In this document: piece by piece, positions 1 through 12,817 of the stretch
How the letters are laid out: each line of letters begins with the position of its first letter
Position numbering within the stretch: position 1 is the first letter of the stretch
Notes under the pieces: model-generated
What the model was told of the DNA's origin: nothing
The model's input: the letters and a program-made list of their open reading frames with translations, nothing else
Databases searched by the model: none
Source of the DNA: Tetradesmus obliquus
Taxonomy: Eukaryota > Chlorophyta > Chlorophyceae > Sphaeropleales > Scenedesmaceae
Direction: 5' to 3'
Length of the DNA: 64,000 nt
Assembly: GCA_030272155.1 (NCBI GenBank)
Contig: CP126202.1
Coordinates: forward strand, 4,795,501 to 4,859,500
Made by a program: the position numbers and the translations under genes

Positions 1-5
1 CAGCA

Positions 6-3000
6 TCAACAGCTGCCGCTCATTCCTACAACTCCTTTTGCAGTCTTTGTGCTGGCAACCTCCTGTATGATGAAACCTGCAGTGCGAGGCTGTCCCTGTG
101 CTTTTCCTGCAGCTGCTGCCCCTACAGCCTCACCTGCTGCTGCTGCTGCTGCTGTGCTGCAGGCCTGGTCATCATCTGAGCTGGCCAGCACCTGCACCAG
201 CACCTTGCCTGCTGCAGCACCCCTCTTGCCCTGCTGCTTCTGTGGCAGCTTGATGCTAGTCAGGCCCTCCTCACCAGCACCATCTGCTGCTGCTGCTGCT
301 GCCGGTGTCTTGATGTCCAGTGCGCCTGCAGCTGCAGGCGCTTTGTCGCCACATGCTTTGGCTGGCCGTGCTGCCGCACCTGCTGCGGCGTTGGTGCCAA
401 CTGCAGCAGCAAACTGCTGCAGCAGCTGTCCAAGGGGGTCAACTGCTGTCTGGCTGTTTGTGTTGCTGCTGGGTGGCATGCTGCGGCCGGCAGTGTTGCT
501 GCTGCTGCTATGGTCAGATGCTGATGCCACCCGTGACGGTTCAAGTGTGCTCTGGCTGCCTGCAGGCTTGCCAGCAGCAACAGCAGCACTTACGCGAGGC
601 TGTGCATCACCTTGTTGCTGCTGCTCCTTGATTGCTGCTGCCAGGCGCGCAGCTGCAGCAGCATCTGCTGCATTGGGCGCATGCTGCTCAGCAGCCGCTG
701 CTGCTGCCAGTGCCTGGGGCAGGTTGCCCTGTGCGCGAAGTGCAGTTGCAAGCCTGCAGAAGCACAGCGGGTGGCAGGAGGCTGTCAGTGCAGGCGTTAA
801 CTAGCACAACCAGTAGAAGCTATGACCTGGCCAGGTCAGCCAAATGGCACAAAATCAACTTCAAGCTGCACTGGCCAGGCAGTATAACTTCCCTCATGTC
901 AGTCACATGGCCCCAGCTCAACCCTGGGGTGCAGTAGCCTAATCTAACAGTGCAACCACGGGATCCAAACTCCCAGCAGATGTGCGGAGCAGAACAGGAC
1001 CGTCCAGCACAGCTGCCTCCAGCTGCTTTGCAAGGCTGTCAGGGCTGCTGTCTAGATGCATGCCATCCAGCCTGCCACCAACCTCCAGCTAACTACAGCA
1101 CAGGACTGTCCCGAGTGCAATCACACCACCCTCCTCGCTGCGCTGCCAGCCGCAACTGCGGAGCCGCATAGGCGAACCCGCAAACACAGAGCTACAAACA
1201 GGCGGAGCTGCTAACCTGTAATGCGCCTTGGCATGCTGCGGCACCAGCTGCAGCGCAGCTTTGCAGTCCAGCACCGCTGCCTCCAGCTGCTTGGCAATGC
1301 TGTCTGGACTGCTGTCAAGCTGCATGCCATCCAGGCTGCCACCAACCTCCAGCCAGCTACTGGGCTGCTTGCTGCTGCTGCTGCTGCTGCTGCTGGCGTT
1401 GGCAGGTGCAGTGGCCTCAGGATCAAGTTCAACTATGAGGTTCTTGGTGTTGTTGACATTGTTGCCATTGGTGCGTGCTGCGTCCCTGGCTGCTGCAGCT
1501 GCCGCCTGCAGCTCCCAAACTCGCTCCAGGTATGCTGCTGCCCTGTTGGTGTGGTACACTGCACGCCTGGGAGCCTCACCCAGCAGTGCCTGGGAGGGTA
1601 CTGGCACGTCTAGTGCGGCACTGCAGCAGGAGCAGCAGGTGCAGCAGGAGCACAATGCAATCGGCCAACTTAAAAAGATTTGCGGCGACTGTCAGTGGAG
1701 ATGAGAAAAAAATGCGTATGGTGCTCATGCATTCAGCACAGGACAAATTGCACAGAGTTGAGCCAAGTGCTTTATTGCGGAGGTGAGTGTGTACAGCAGT
1801 GCTGCTGCTGTAGCTGCTGTGCAGCTGCTCAACAAGCACGACACATCCTTGGATGACGACGACAAACAAGGCCATGGTGCAGTGCAGCACATACTACTGC
1901 TGTGCTGCTGCACAGCAGCTGCTATCACTGCTGGCAGCCCAGCACCCGGCACCCGGCAGCAGATGCCCACCTGTACAGGCGGATGGCTATGGCCCAGTCC
2001 CTGGCCCTGAAGGCGTCATTGCCCAGTAGAGCGCACCACTTCAACGCTTGCACAATGCCGCAGGTGAATCTGCTGCTAGTGCTGCTCATCAGCCACTGCT
2101 GCTGCACAAGCTGAAAGCGCTGCTGCCACTCAGAGCCACTCAGTGCCACTCGGCGACAATCAGGCTGCCACTCAGGCTGAGGCTCAGCACTTGGTTCCCA
2201 CCTGTACAGGCGGATGGCTGTGGCCCAGTCTCTGGCCTTGAAGGCGGCGTTGCCTGCTGCCTTGAGCGCAGCAGCCTCACTGCCGGGGCTGCTGTTGATC
2301 TGCAGCAGCAGCAGCAGCAGCAAACCTGTCATACACACAGGCCGCAACAGCTGGCAAACAGAGGCATTCCAGTACGCCCTTTGCCATCTTTGCAGAACTA
2401 ATGGCCCCATAAACAGCAGTGTGGCCTAATGCCCAGCTGGACGTCCACAAGTCTAGACAAGCTGCTCCGGCATGCACTAGCCTGCTGCCAAACGTGCACG
2501 ATGCACCTTCGACATGCTGCCTCACCTGCGTCCTGTCTGCTACCACCCTGCACTCCACTGCAGGCTCAAAGCCAACCACGCCGATGCAGCCAGCATCAGT
2601 GCTGCCACCAGTCAAGGCAAAAGAATCATCGACTGCACTAGCAGCAGCAGCAGCAGCAGGCGCCGGCCCTGCAGCCCCAAAGTCCTTGACCAGTGCTGCT
2701 GCCAGCTGCCGCTCCTCGCTGCTGGCTGTGCTGCGCTCTGACCACGCGGCCAGGCCTGACAGCAGCCCGGGGCTCAGCTGCAGCACACCACCCTGCAGAC
2801 AGCGCGCATGACGCAACAACACAGCAACAATACATCAGCTGTGGTATGTGTTCCAGGAGTAGAGAGGCGTGATTGCAGCATGATTTTCAGCTGCTGCTAC
2901 AGCAATTGATGCAGTGTCTGCTTCATTGTTCTGTACAGGCAACACCGGGTCAAGCTGATGCCACCTAGGAACATCCCCACCGAGATGCATCCCAGCAGGC

Positions 3001-3494
3001 ACAGACAACAGCAAGCAGGCTGCAGTATCTGCTGCCATGGATGCCTGCTATCAGGCTCACCACCAACACCCAGCATATGCATACCACAATGCAGTACTGC
3101 CTGCTGCAATGTTGCATATCATCACATCCCGCCCGCACCTGCGACCAGCATGCCCGCAGCCACGACAGGTAGAAGGCCAGCAGCTGCAGCGCCTGCTGCC
3201 CCGAGCCGGGCCAGGCATCAGGGCTCAGCGCCAGCAGCCGCGGCAGCAGCGGGCCCTCATGCAGCGCCAGCAGCTGCAGCCACAGCTGCCTATCAGGACC
3301 TCGGCAGGGGTGGCTAGCGGCTGCTGGTGCTGCTGACGCTGAGGTGTGCTGCTGAACTGCTTGCCCTGCTGCGTCTGCTGCTGTTTGTGTTTGTTTGGAG
3401 GTGCTGGCGCTACCGTCGCTGCTTGTTGCTGTTTCCAGGCTGTTGCAAGAGGTGCCTGCTGCTAGAGCTTGAGGCTCCTGCTGCTGCTGATTCT

Positions 3495-3563
<69 letters not shown>

Positions 3564-5086
3564 GGCCAGGCGGGCTGTGCCAGTCGTACATGTCTGGGTG
3601 CGTGGCCAGCAGCAGCAGCTGCAGCGCCTGGCTGGCCAGCAGCCTGTTGGGGTGGCCCAGCAGGCTCACCAGGCTCCTGCAAGCAGCACAGCACATGATG
3701 GCTTGTAAATATGTTTTGTCATGATTTATAGATGGCCATAGCTCAACCATTGCAGCGTTTTGTGAGGATGCATACAGCTGGCTGCAAGCATCAGACAGGT
3801 GTTTCGGTTCTGTGCTTGCAGGAACAGCGCTGCAGACAGCTGCCGCCTTCACTTTGGGCATGCTGGCAGTGCTGCTGCTCACTGCAGGCCTCCCGCCTCT
3901 ATCTAAAAGGCCGCAACAGCTGCCGGCAAGTAAAGTCTTTGTTTCAAAGGCTATATCACAACAACTGCAACTTGTAAGGTGTAACATTCACTCGCAGTGC
4001 TGCGCACCGCAGGCCTCCCGCCTCTACGAAGGGCCGCAGCCGCTGCCAGCTGCGGCCGTGCACCAGGAACAGGTGGCCCAGCACTGCTGCCTGCGCCTGC
4101 GCAGCACAGCATGCATGGCAGTGTGCACAACAGCACCTTGAGAGGGAGAGGCCAGTATCAGCAGGTCGCTTGTTAAAATTTTGGCAGCGATGTGTTGTAA
4201 TGCAACATTTACCTACCCCATGACACCTGGGCAACGCCTGTGTTGACCTCATCGCAAAGCCACAGGCATACAACAGCATGCAGTACTGGTGCTGCATGCA
4301 AGCATGTCCAGACCTGCAGCTGACGCTGCTGTTGCAACCACAGCATAGCCTGCATGCTACATGTCTTTCCTGCAAGCTGAAGTTGACTGGCCTCGGCCCT
4401 TTTGGCAGCCCATGCCAGCCTGTGTGCGCACCTTGTTTGCTGCGCTAGAGCTCAGGTCTGTGGGGCATGCAGGATCACCAGCCAGCAGCTTGGGGTACAG
4501 GGCCATGTCTGCAGGCTCAGGAAAGAACAGCAGCTGCCGTGCCTGCAAGCATCAAACGAGGACACAGTCGCCACCGCCGCGGTGAGCCAGCTGTTGCAGG
4601 CAGTGTCGCCCTGGCACACTGAAGTGATATGTCTCCTGTGCTGCTCACTTCCTGCGGTGTGAGATTATAAGATGAACCAGTCATGCTGCATGGCTGCTAA
4701 CTGTTTAAGGAGTTTCTTGGAGCAAACAAGTCATGGGTTAGCAGGGAGTAGTGCTCAGCACCGTGTCAGGCAGGCCTGAGATTTTGAATCGGCGGGAAAG
4801 CACACTCAAGATGGCGCGCATGCATGCAAGGGCCAGCAAGGCCAACAATAAAACTACACCCGAAACTTTGTGTGTTGCACTCATTATTGCTCACCTGTTC
4901 ATCTGTGAGCTCCTGCTCCAGGACAGCACACAGCAGGGCAGTGGGTGGCTGTTGGAGCCTTTTCTGCAGTGCTGGCAGCATCGTTTGCAGGATTTCAGCA
5001 TCAGCTACAGCTTTAACGCATTCGAAAAACGCCTCTACAGCAGCCTGATCATGGTCAGGCACGACAGTGTGTTCTGCTTCGGCCAT
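6..5086 (-). CDS. Armadillo-like and TPR-repeat protein, 8 exons, 815 aa
   Basis: Minus-strand exons are 5086-4895, 4542-4432, 4096-4008, 3676-3139, 2792-2526, 2299-2202, 1620-1216 and 753-6. All junctions are GT-AG and all phases agree, giving 816 codons with a TGA at 8-6. The start is the ATG in AAAATGG, an A at -3. The N-terminus (MAEAEHTVVPDHDQ) is helical-looking. Exons 3-4 encode an ARM-like stretch (FVEAGGLRSLVSLLGHPNR, then ASQALQLLLLATHPD), followed by a serine tract of about 23 residues from a CTG run. Exons 6-8 encode TPR helices: AGNAAFKARDWATAIRLYS, then VYHTNRAAAYLERV, then AALQLVPQHAKAHYRLATAL. TPR domains bind protein partners such as chaperone C-termini, so a scaffold or co-chaperone role is inferred. 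The C-terminal 170 residues are Ala/Gly/Ser-rich. I recognise no specific orthologue. Decayed 3' copies of exons 3, 6 and 7 lie in the introns. Confidence 0.8.
960..1097 (-). repeat. Decayed partial copy of the large TPR exon
   Basis: Antisense reading gives VGGRLDGMHLDSSPDSLAKQ, against VGGSLDGMQLDSSPDSIAKQ in exon 1620-1216. The copy continues to LEAAVLD and then diverges. It lies in the intron downstream of its source exon. Confidence 0.75.
1975..2060 (-). repeat. Decayed 3' copy of the TPR exon with its donor
   Basis: Translates as NDAFRARDWAIAIRLYR, closely matching the end of exon 2299-2202 (NAAFKARDWATAIRLYR), and is followed by the same splice donor GTGGG. It lies downstream of the real exon, as the window-wide rule for 3' fragments predicts. 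Confidence 0.8.
3496..3562. repeat. (CTG)22 tract inside an exon (poly-Ser)
   Basis: A near-perfect CTG run on the plus strand lies within exon 3676-3139 of the minus-strand gene, where it reads as AGC codons (poly-serine) next to a Gln-rich stretch. It keeps the frame, unlike the many intronic runs in this window. Confidence 0.9.
3880..3935 (-). repeat. Decayed 3' copy of the ARM exon end
   Basis: Repeats the end of exon 4096-4008 (the part encoding RLRPFVEAGGL) with an interrupted frame, and is followed by a GTGAGC-like donor. Another 3' fragment downstream of its source. Confidence 0.65.
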
Positions 5087-5471
5087 TTTGGCTCTGGTAC
5101 CAGCAACAAGCGCGTGTTGCGACTCGATGCCACGTGTAATCTGTATGGATTCACCACCCAAGAGCGTTGATGTGTTGCGCTCGACTTTAGCGTGCCCTGA
5201 AAGAATGTTCAACACGTGTCATTTGACGAAAATTTTGTTGCGCTTCCCAAGCAGCCACTTGAAAGCAGTGTAGCTGCAGCAACGGTTGAATCTGAACGTA
5301 GGGCAAATCGTTGATGCAACAGCAAGTTGTCTTCTGACTGAAACCCTTGCCTGCTTTCGTCGAACGTTCTGTTGGCCAATCGATCCTCGCTTTATCCTCC
5401 GCGTTTGGTTTAAACTGTCCCGTTATTTGCTTTGGTGGTGGGCTTCGGTCAAGCAGTAGCCTAGTGCCGAG
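5087..5471. promoter_or_regulatory. Divergent promoter region between the ARM-TPR and mTERF-like genes
   Basis: Only 385 bases separate the start codons of two divergently transcribed genes, so both promoters and both 5' UTRs must lie here unless non-coding first exons exist. The stretch is less GC-rich than the flanking exons and is free of CTG repeats. I see no clear TATA box. The boundaries rest on the two inferred start codons. Confidence 0.5.
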
Positions 5472-5815
5472 ATGCACTCGGCAGCAGCGTTCAGCAGCAG
5501 CCAAGCTGGCAGTCGCCAGCTGCACGCACACAGGGTGAGCTGGAGGGTTGCACATGTGTACATTGGGCTGCTAAAACATTTCTGAAACGTGTGACGTCAC
5601 CATGCATGTCATAGTAGAGAGTTCAGCAGCGGGTGCCTCACCCCACATGTTGCATGCCATTATGTACGTGCAGGGCCGCACAAGCCAACAGCAGCTGCAG
5701 CAGCCTGCAGCAACAAGCATAGCATGCAAAGCTGCAGCGCGGTGCAACAGCCTGCAGCAACCTTGCATGCAGCAGCAGCAGCTGCTGGGATTGCAGCAGC
5801 AACACCCCTGGCACC

Positions 5816-5855
<40 letters not shown>

Positions 5856-8252
5856 CTGGGTATGCAGAGCTGCTAGCAACGAGCTGTGGACGCCAGGCAC
5901 AGGTAGGCCGTGCTGCTGATGAACTTTGCCGACACATTTCAGTCGACACACTTCAGGGGTGGCCATCTCCGTGCTGCACGGCATGGGTGAACAGTAGTGC
6001 AGCAGCGTGAAGTTGCAAGAGTCTGTGTACCAGTTTCCTTGCATGCAAACACCATGAACCCCATGTGCATGGCAATCAAGACATCAACACCAAACGCATC
6101 ATTCAAAACATCATAAAAAGCACGCTGTGAGCAGCTGGCGACAAAAGTCACACAGCGCCATTCACTAAGTAACAAGTGGCAACTCACCAATGCTTGCGTT
6201 TCTTGTGCCTTGTCTGCACCACAACACACATTATGCGAGGCGCTCTCCTCAGCAGCGCTGAAGCTGCAGGGCCTCATTGATGCTTACATAGCAGCAAGTC
6301 ATCAGGTGACCACAACAATGCAATACCTGCATCAAATTTCTTGCACGGCTGCACATCCTGCGACTGCACTTCTCCTCCGCATCCGGGAACAGATGAAGCA
6401 ATGTCATCAGCAGCGCAGAAGTTGCGGGGCCTCATCGACGCCCTGCCGGATCTTCCCGACGAAGTTCAGGGGGCACTGGCAATGAGAGTTCCCGGCCTGC
6501 TGGATCTAGAGCCCCAGGAGGTGCGGGGCAGGCTGACAGCGCTGGCTGCGGCGCTGGGGCTGGAGCTGGAGCTGACTGCGCGGCTGGTGGGCAAGGTGGG
6601 TGATGTAGTGCAGGCATGTGGTGCGTTTTGAGAGCTGGGCAGCTGCACGAGCAAAAGAGTGGTGGAGGACTATGGGGCAGCTGCAATGCATGCCCTGGCG
6701 TGGAGCGCAGTATCACACAGCAGACCAAATGCTTGCTGCAAGCAGCCTGAGAGGCGCACGCGACATGCTGCTGGCTTGCACTGCTGTATTGCAGGTCCCG
6801 CTGCTGTGGAACCACTCCCAAAACTGAATGGCACATAACTGTACATGAACATGCTGCTTGCTTGTGCTGCTCTGCCCCAGGTGCCTCTGCTTTGGAACCG
6901 CTCCCCTGAGGCAGCAGCAGCCAAGCTGAATGGCATTGCAAAGGAGCTTGGTGTGGAAGGGGCAGCAGCTGCAGCGCTGCTAATGGGCGCGCCCGCGCTG
7001 GCTTCTGTGAATATGCCTGGCATTGTGCGGGATAGAGTGGAGGCTGTCTCTGATGCATTGGGCGTGAGCACGGCACAGGTGGGTTGTGCTGCGTGACGTT
7101 TTGTGTACGTATTGTGAAGCACTAAATGTTTCAGCAATGCGTCGACGTGCCAGGTTGGTGGTTGTGCAGCATTGAGAATGAGCTTGGCTTGGAAGGGGCA
7201 GCAGCAGCAGCAGCAGCAGCAGCAGCGCTGCTGATGGGCGCACCAGCGCTGGCCTCAGTCAACATGCCTGGCATTGTGAGAGACAGAGTGGAGGCTGTCT
7301 CTGATGCATTGGGCGTGAGCACGGCACAGGTAAGACGTGCTGCCTGAAGTATGGATAATCAATGGTACAGCATTGTCTTTTGGGATGAGTTGGTGTGGCA
7401 GCGGTTGGGTTGGTTGCCAGGGGGTTGTGTGGCTTGCTGGTGCGCTGGCCTCGGTCAACATGCCTGGCATTGTGAGAGACAGAGTGGAGGCTGTCTCTGA
7501 TGCAATGGGTGTAAGCACGGCACAGGTGGGCGGTGCTGCCTGAAGGTTTGAGATCAGTAGTGGTGCAGCAATGATCAGTAGTGGTGCAGCAATGATCAGT
7601 AGTGGTGCAGCAATGATCAGTAGTGGTGCCGCAATGATCAGTAGTGGTGCAGCAATGATCAGTAGTGGTGCAGCAATGATCAGTAGTGGTGCAGCAATGA
7701 TCAGTAGTGGTGCAGCAATGATCAGTAGTGGTGCAGCAATGATCAGTAGTGGTGCCGCAATGATCAGTAGTGGTGCAGCAATGATCAGTAGTGGTGCAGC
7801 AATGATCAGTAGTGGTGCAGCAATGATCAGTAGTGGTGCAGCAATGATCAGTAGTGGTGCAGCAATGATCAGTAGTGGTGCAGCAATGATCAGTAGTGGT
7901 GCAGCAATGATCAGTAGTGGTGCAGCAATGATTAGTAGTGGTGCAGCAATGAGTACTTTGCGGCAAGTTGGCGAGCCAGTGGTTGGGTTAATGTGTTGCC
8001 AAGGATTGGTGCGGCTAGCTGCTGCTGCAGGCTTGGCTTGCTGCTGGGGCCGTCTTCTGAATTCACCTGAATCTCACTGCGAGGCCATGCACAGCCTCGA
8101 GCAACCGCCAGTGCCACCTTTCCTCATGTTGGAACGCACCTGCCGTGGAACGACCACACATCATCCTCCGCACTGCAGGCAGCCGTGATGCTGGGCCGCC
8201 AGTCCATGCTGTGGGTGGTGGCCCAGGGTGATGTGCGCAGCGCTGTGCGGAC

Positions 8253-8306
<54 letters not shown>

Positions 8307-9083
8307 AATCACGCCGTCCCTGTGTCTGCATCACCCCTGCAGGCGGCTGTCATGCTGGGCCGCCAGTCCATGCTGTGGGTGGTGGCCCGTGGTGATGTGC
8401 GCAGCGCCGTGCCTGCAGTGGCCACAGGCCTGGGGCTGTCCAAAGAGGAGGCCTGCCAGCTGGCAGAGCGCATGCCTGTGCTGCTGGCTTGCGAGGCGAG
8501 CTGGCTGCAGCTCAAGTGAGCAAGAAGTTCACACTGCGACCCTTGCATTTTTGACTGTGACAAGCAGCTTGCTGGGCATGATCATGTGTGGGCAGTATCA
8601 AGATGCATCTTGCAGGTTTTTTGAAAGTGCTGTGCGCCATGTTCATGGCAGTGGCGGTGCGCGTGCTGCAGCTTGCTGCGCTGTGTGAGCATGTCTGTGC
8701 GCTGGGTTCTCACCTGCGCGTGTACACCGGTCTTCCTCCTGCTGCTGCTGCAGTGTGTCTGACCTGGCATCCAGTTCCGGCCTGCCCCGCCAAGCATTGC
8801 TGGACCTGATCGCAAAGTGAGTGGCAGCATCACTTCAACCACAATTCTGGTTGTGCTGTATTGCGTGCTGCTGGGGTTGCAGTCTGCATGGCATGCAGCG
8901 GGGTCAGTGGTTTTGCCTTCATGTCCAATAGACACTTGTTTCAGCTGCTATGACATCTCGTGTGGCATTGACAGTAGTGGTGTTGTGCTGCTGCTGCCGC
9001 CAGGTGCCCTAGGCTGTGCCCTGCAGGCCCCCGGGCTGCTGCACGATTTTGAGCAGCTGTCTGCGCTGCTGACCATTTTCGTG

Positions 9084-9114
<31 letters not shown>

Positions 9115-12100
9115 TACCCAGCGCTGTGTGCGCTGCAGGCCCCCGGGCTGCTGCAAGGCTTTGAAGAACTAGCGGGCCTGCTGGAGGTGACGCTGGATGA
9201 TGTGCTGGCGCTGCTGCAGACGCAGCCCACGCTGCTGCTGGCCAAGGTGTGTGTGCAACACTCGCTGCTGTTGTCATGCTATGGTTGTAGTTGCTGTTAA
9301 GCATGGAGTGTTTGGTTACGTCAGCAGCTGTCGTTGCCGGAATGGTGCCGCTGCCTGCACTGACAGCTGTATGTTCCATAGCAGATGCATCTCGACAAAC
9401 TCTGCCAGCCTGTTGTGAATCGCCCACCTGCCTGCTCGCCGCCAGGAAAGACTTTGCTGCTCAGCTTCTCACAAGCTGTACTGCGGCAGCGGCATAGACA
9501 GTTGGCGCTGCATCGCTTTGTTCAAACAAAAAAACAACCTCTTCCCACTCTGCAGATCCCAGCCATCCTGGGGGCCATGGACGTGCTGACGTCAGCGCTG
9601 CGCCTGCCGTCCCCCTCAGCCGCGCTGGCGCTGCTGGTGGCGCAGCCGTCGCTGCTGTATGACATCACACCCGCCAGCATGGCGGCGCGCCTGGAGCAGC
9701 TGGGAGTGGTGCTGGCCTGTACACCTGAAGAAGCGCGCAATGTGGCGCTGCAGCAGCCGGTGAGCCGATGTGTGTTGTGTGTGTTTCTTTGGGGTTCTGC
9801 ACTTTCTGGTGGTGCTGGCCTGCTGCTTCTGTGGCAGTGATAGCCAGTGGGGTCAATCGGATCACTCAAAGTCAACAAAGCGCAGCCGTCGCTGCTGTAT
9901 GACATCACTCCTGCTAGCATGGCGGCGCGGCTGGAGCAGCTGGGAGTGGTGCTGGCCTGCGGGCCGCAGGAAGCTTGTGATGTGGCCCTGCAGCAGCCGG
10001 TGAGCTAGTTATTGTATTTTCTTCATGTGTGGTCCAGCAGGTGGGAGTGGTGCTGGCCTGCGGGCCACAGGAGGCTCGTGATGTGGCCCTGCAGGAGCTT
10101 GTGAGTCGATGTTTTGCTTGAGGCTTTTGGGTGTTTAGCATTGGCATTTGTGTAGCAGAAAATGTGTTGTGTTGTTGTGGCGCGCTGCTGAGCTTGCTGA
10201 CGACCCATGCTGCAAGCTCTGCTTGCAAGCAGCTGCAGCTCGCAAGCGCAATGCTCGCTCTGCACAAGCTGCGGTGACTTCTGCTCCCTGCCCTGTGCAG
10301 GCGCTGCTGTTGGTGCGGCCGAGCCTGCTGCAGACTGCATGAGTTGCAACGAACTTGCAGCCGACAAAACATACATTCTTACCTGTTGTCTGCCATTTGC
10401 AGGCGCTGCTAGTCGTGCCGCCCAGTGTGCTTCAAACCGCGCTGGCCTCAGCCAGCCAGCAGCTGGGCAGGCGCATCGATGAGCTGCTCGCGCTGCATGA
10501 GCATCATCAATCCCTGCTCACTTCTGTCTGCCCTGCAGGCGCTGCTGCTGGTGCCGGTTAGTGTGCTGAACAGGTCGACATTAGGTCATACAGGCCAGAC
10601 ATCGATTGCTGTTCAACTTTGTCTGCTCCGCAGGCACTGCTGGTGGTGCCACCCAGTGTGCTTCAAACCGCCCTGGCCTCAGCCAGCCAGCAGCTGGCCC
10701 ACCGATGAGCTGCTGCACTCGATCAGGCATGAGGAACATACAACACACACTTGCCCGTCTTCGTGCCATGCAGGCGCTGCTGGTGGTGCCGCCAAGTGTG
10801 CTGCAAACCGCGCTGGCCTCAGCCAGCCAGCAGCTGGGCAGGCCCACCGATGAGCTGCTGGCGCTGCTGCTGGCGGAGCCCGGGGCGGTGCTGGGGCTGG
10901 GCTATCTGGGAGGCAGCAATGGGGCAGCCGAGGGCTGGGCGCAGCGCCTGGGGATGGACCAGCAGGTAAGCTTGCGGCTGTTGTGGACACAGTGGAGCTG
11001 TTTGTCGTCTTTGCTCGCGTATGTGTGTGCTGGTGCTGGGTTACCTGGTGTTGCGCAGTGCAGGCAGTGGTGGGGCCTCAGAAGCAGGCTGTAGGTTGCT
11101 TGCTTTGCAAGCAGTTGCGAGCCGTTGCGTGCAGTGGTGCGCAGCCCGGGGCTTGGTTATTTGGGAGGCAGAACGGGCGCGGCTGAAGGCTGGGTGCAGC
11201 GCCTGGGCCTAGATCAGCAGGTGAGCTGTGCGGCAAAAGCCGCACAGTCGAGCCGTTTTTTCGAGCCTTGCTGTCGTGTATGCTGGGGCTGGGCTATTTG
11301 GGTGGCAGTCAGGGCGCGGCTGAGAGCTGGGCCCATCACCTTGGCCTGAACCAGCAGGTGTGCCTGTGTGTGCGTGTGCATGTGATCCTGCTGCATCATG
11401 CCACGTGGCGCCAAACTATCCTGGAGGCCAGCCACCTCGCGCTGCTCCCGGCTGACGGCTGCCGCACAGCAACTGCTGCCGGGCCTTTATCTGCTTCGCG
11501 CGCTCACACCCTTGAGAGCCGCGGAGTTATACGCCCGCACGACAAGCCTTATTTCATAATTTCGATTCTCTCCACGTGTTTATTTGATTGGCGTGTGTTG
11601 TTTGTTCAAGTCTCAGCATCTGCTGCTGGAAGATGGTGTTTCTACACCACCACCTTTGTTGGTGTGTGCCCGCCTGCTGTCATTCACGCACTACAACCCC
11701 GTGTGTTGCACATTTGCCACCCGGCCTGCTCCCCCCCCTTGCCTCCCACCCTCCCTTTCTGCTGTCACCACGCTGCCACGCCACTCTTCCAAGCTGTCAG
11801 CGTGCTGCTGGCTAGCACCCCGCCCTACTGTGACTATGCCACCTGGCCTGCCCCTCCTTGCCTCTCACCCTCCCTTGTGTCTCTATCTGCACGCCGCGCC
11901 TCTGCCAGGCTGCTGCCTCTTGTTCCAGGCTGTCAGCGTGCTGCTGGCCACCCACCCTGCCCCCGCCAAGATCAGCCATCTTCACCTCTCACCTTCTGCT
12001 TTTTGTCTGCACGCTGCTACGCCACGCTGCTACACTGCTACACGCTGCCCCGTCTTCCAGGCTGTCAGCGTGCTGCTGGCTACCCACCCTGCCCCTGCTC

Positions 12101-12779
12101 CCCCCCCCCCCCTGCCTCTCACCTCCCCTCACTTTTATATCTGCATACTGCTACCCGTCTGCAACCTTCCGCAGGCTGTCAGCGTGCTGCTTGCCACGCA
12201 CCCCGCCCCTGCCTCCCCTGCCTCTCACCTCCCCTCACTTTTCCATCTGCATACTGCTACCCGTCTGCAACCTTCCCCAGGCTGTCAGCGTGCTGCTGGC
12301 CACCCACCCCGCCCTTCTCGAGATGAGCCCCAACACCCTCAAGGCACGCATGGAGTCCCTGGCAGCGCTGTTCGACGTGCCTGCAGCAGCAGCCGCTCAG
12401 CTGCTGCTGCGCCACCCCGGCTTTGCAGCCATTCCGCCCAACGTGACCATCACGCGGGCCAAGGGGCTCAGCATGGCGCTGCGCTGCAGCATGGCACGGG
12501 CAGGGGAGCTGATTGCCAAGGTGAGAGAGGAGCAGTTGGGGCGCTGGGACGTCTGTTTGACAAGGCGGCCGGCTAGGGAGTTGGCAGCTGCCTGTTGTGG
12601 CCTGCGGCAGCATGCTGGCTGCCCGGCGCGAGCAGCAGATGCATGTGCAAGTCAGACGCGGCCCTACAATATGACGCTCTCCTTTAACCCAGTGATGGCA
12701 GGGACATGGTGCACGCGTCCATTTTGACTATTCATGTCTGGCATCACCGAGCTGATGCTGCTGGCCCCTTGTCGCCCCC

Positions 12780-12817
<38 letters not shown>

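Noticed and set aside
49-804. A 251-residue plus-strand frame rich in Ala and Ser.
   Set aside because: It is the antisense of the last ARM-TPR exon, whose minus-strand reading continues the TPR in phase.
7571-8188. A protein with 18 MISSGAA repeats.
   Set aside because: The frame is open only because the minisatellite period is 21; no start, acceptor or donor supports it, and the flanking mTERF-like exons join in phase without it.
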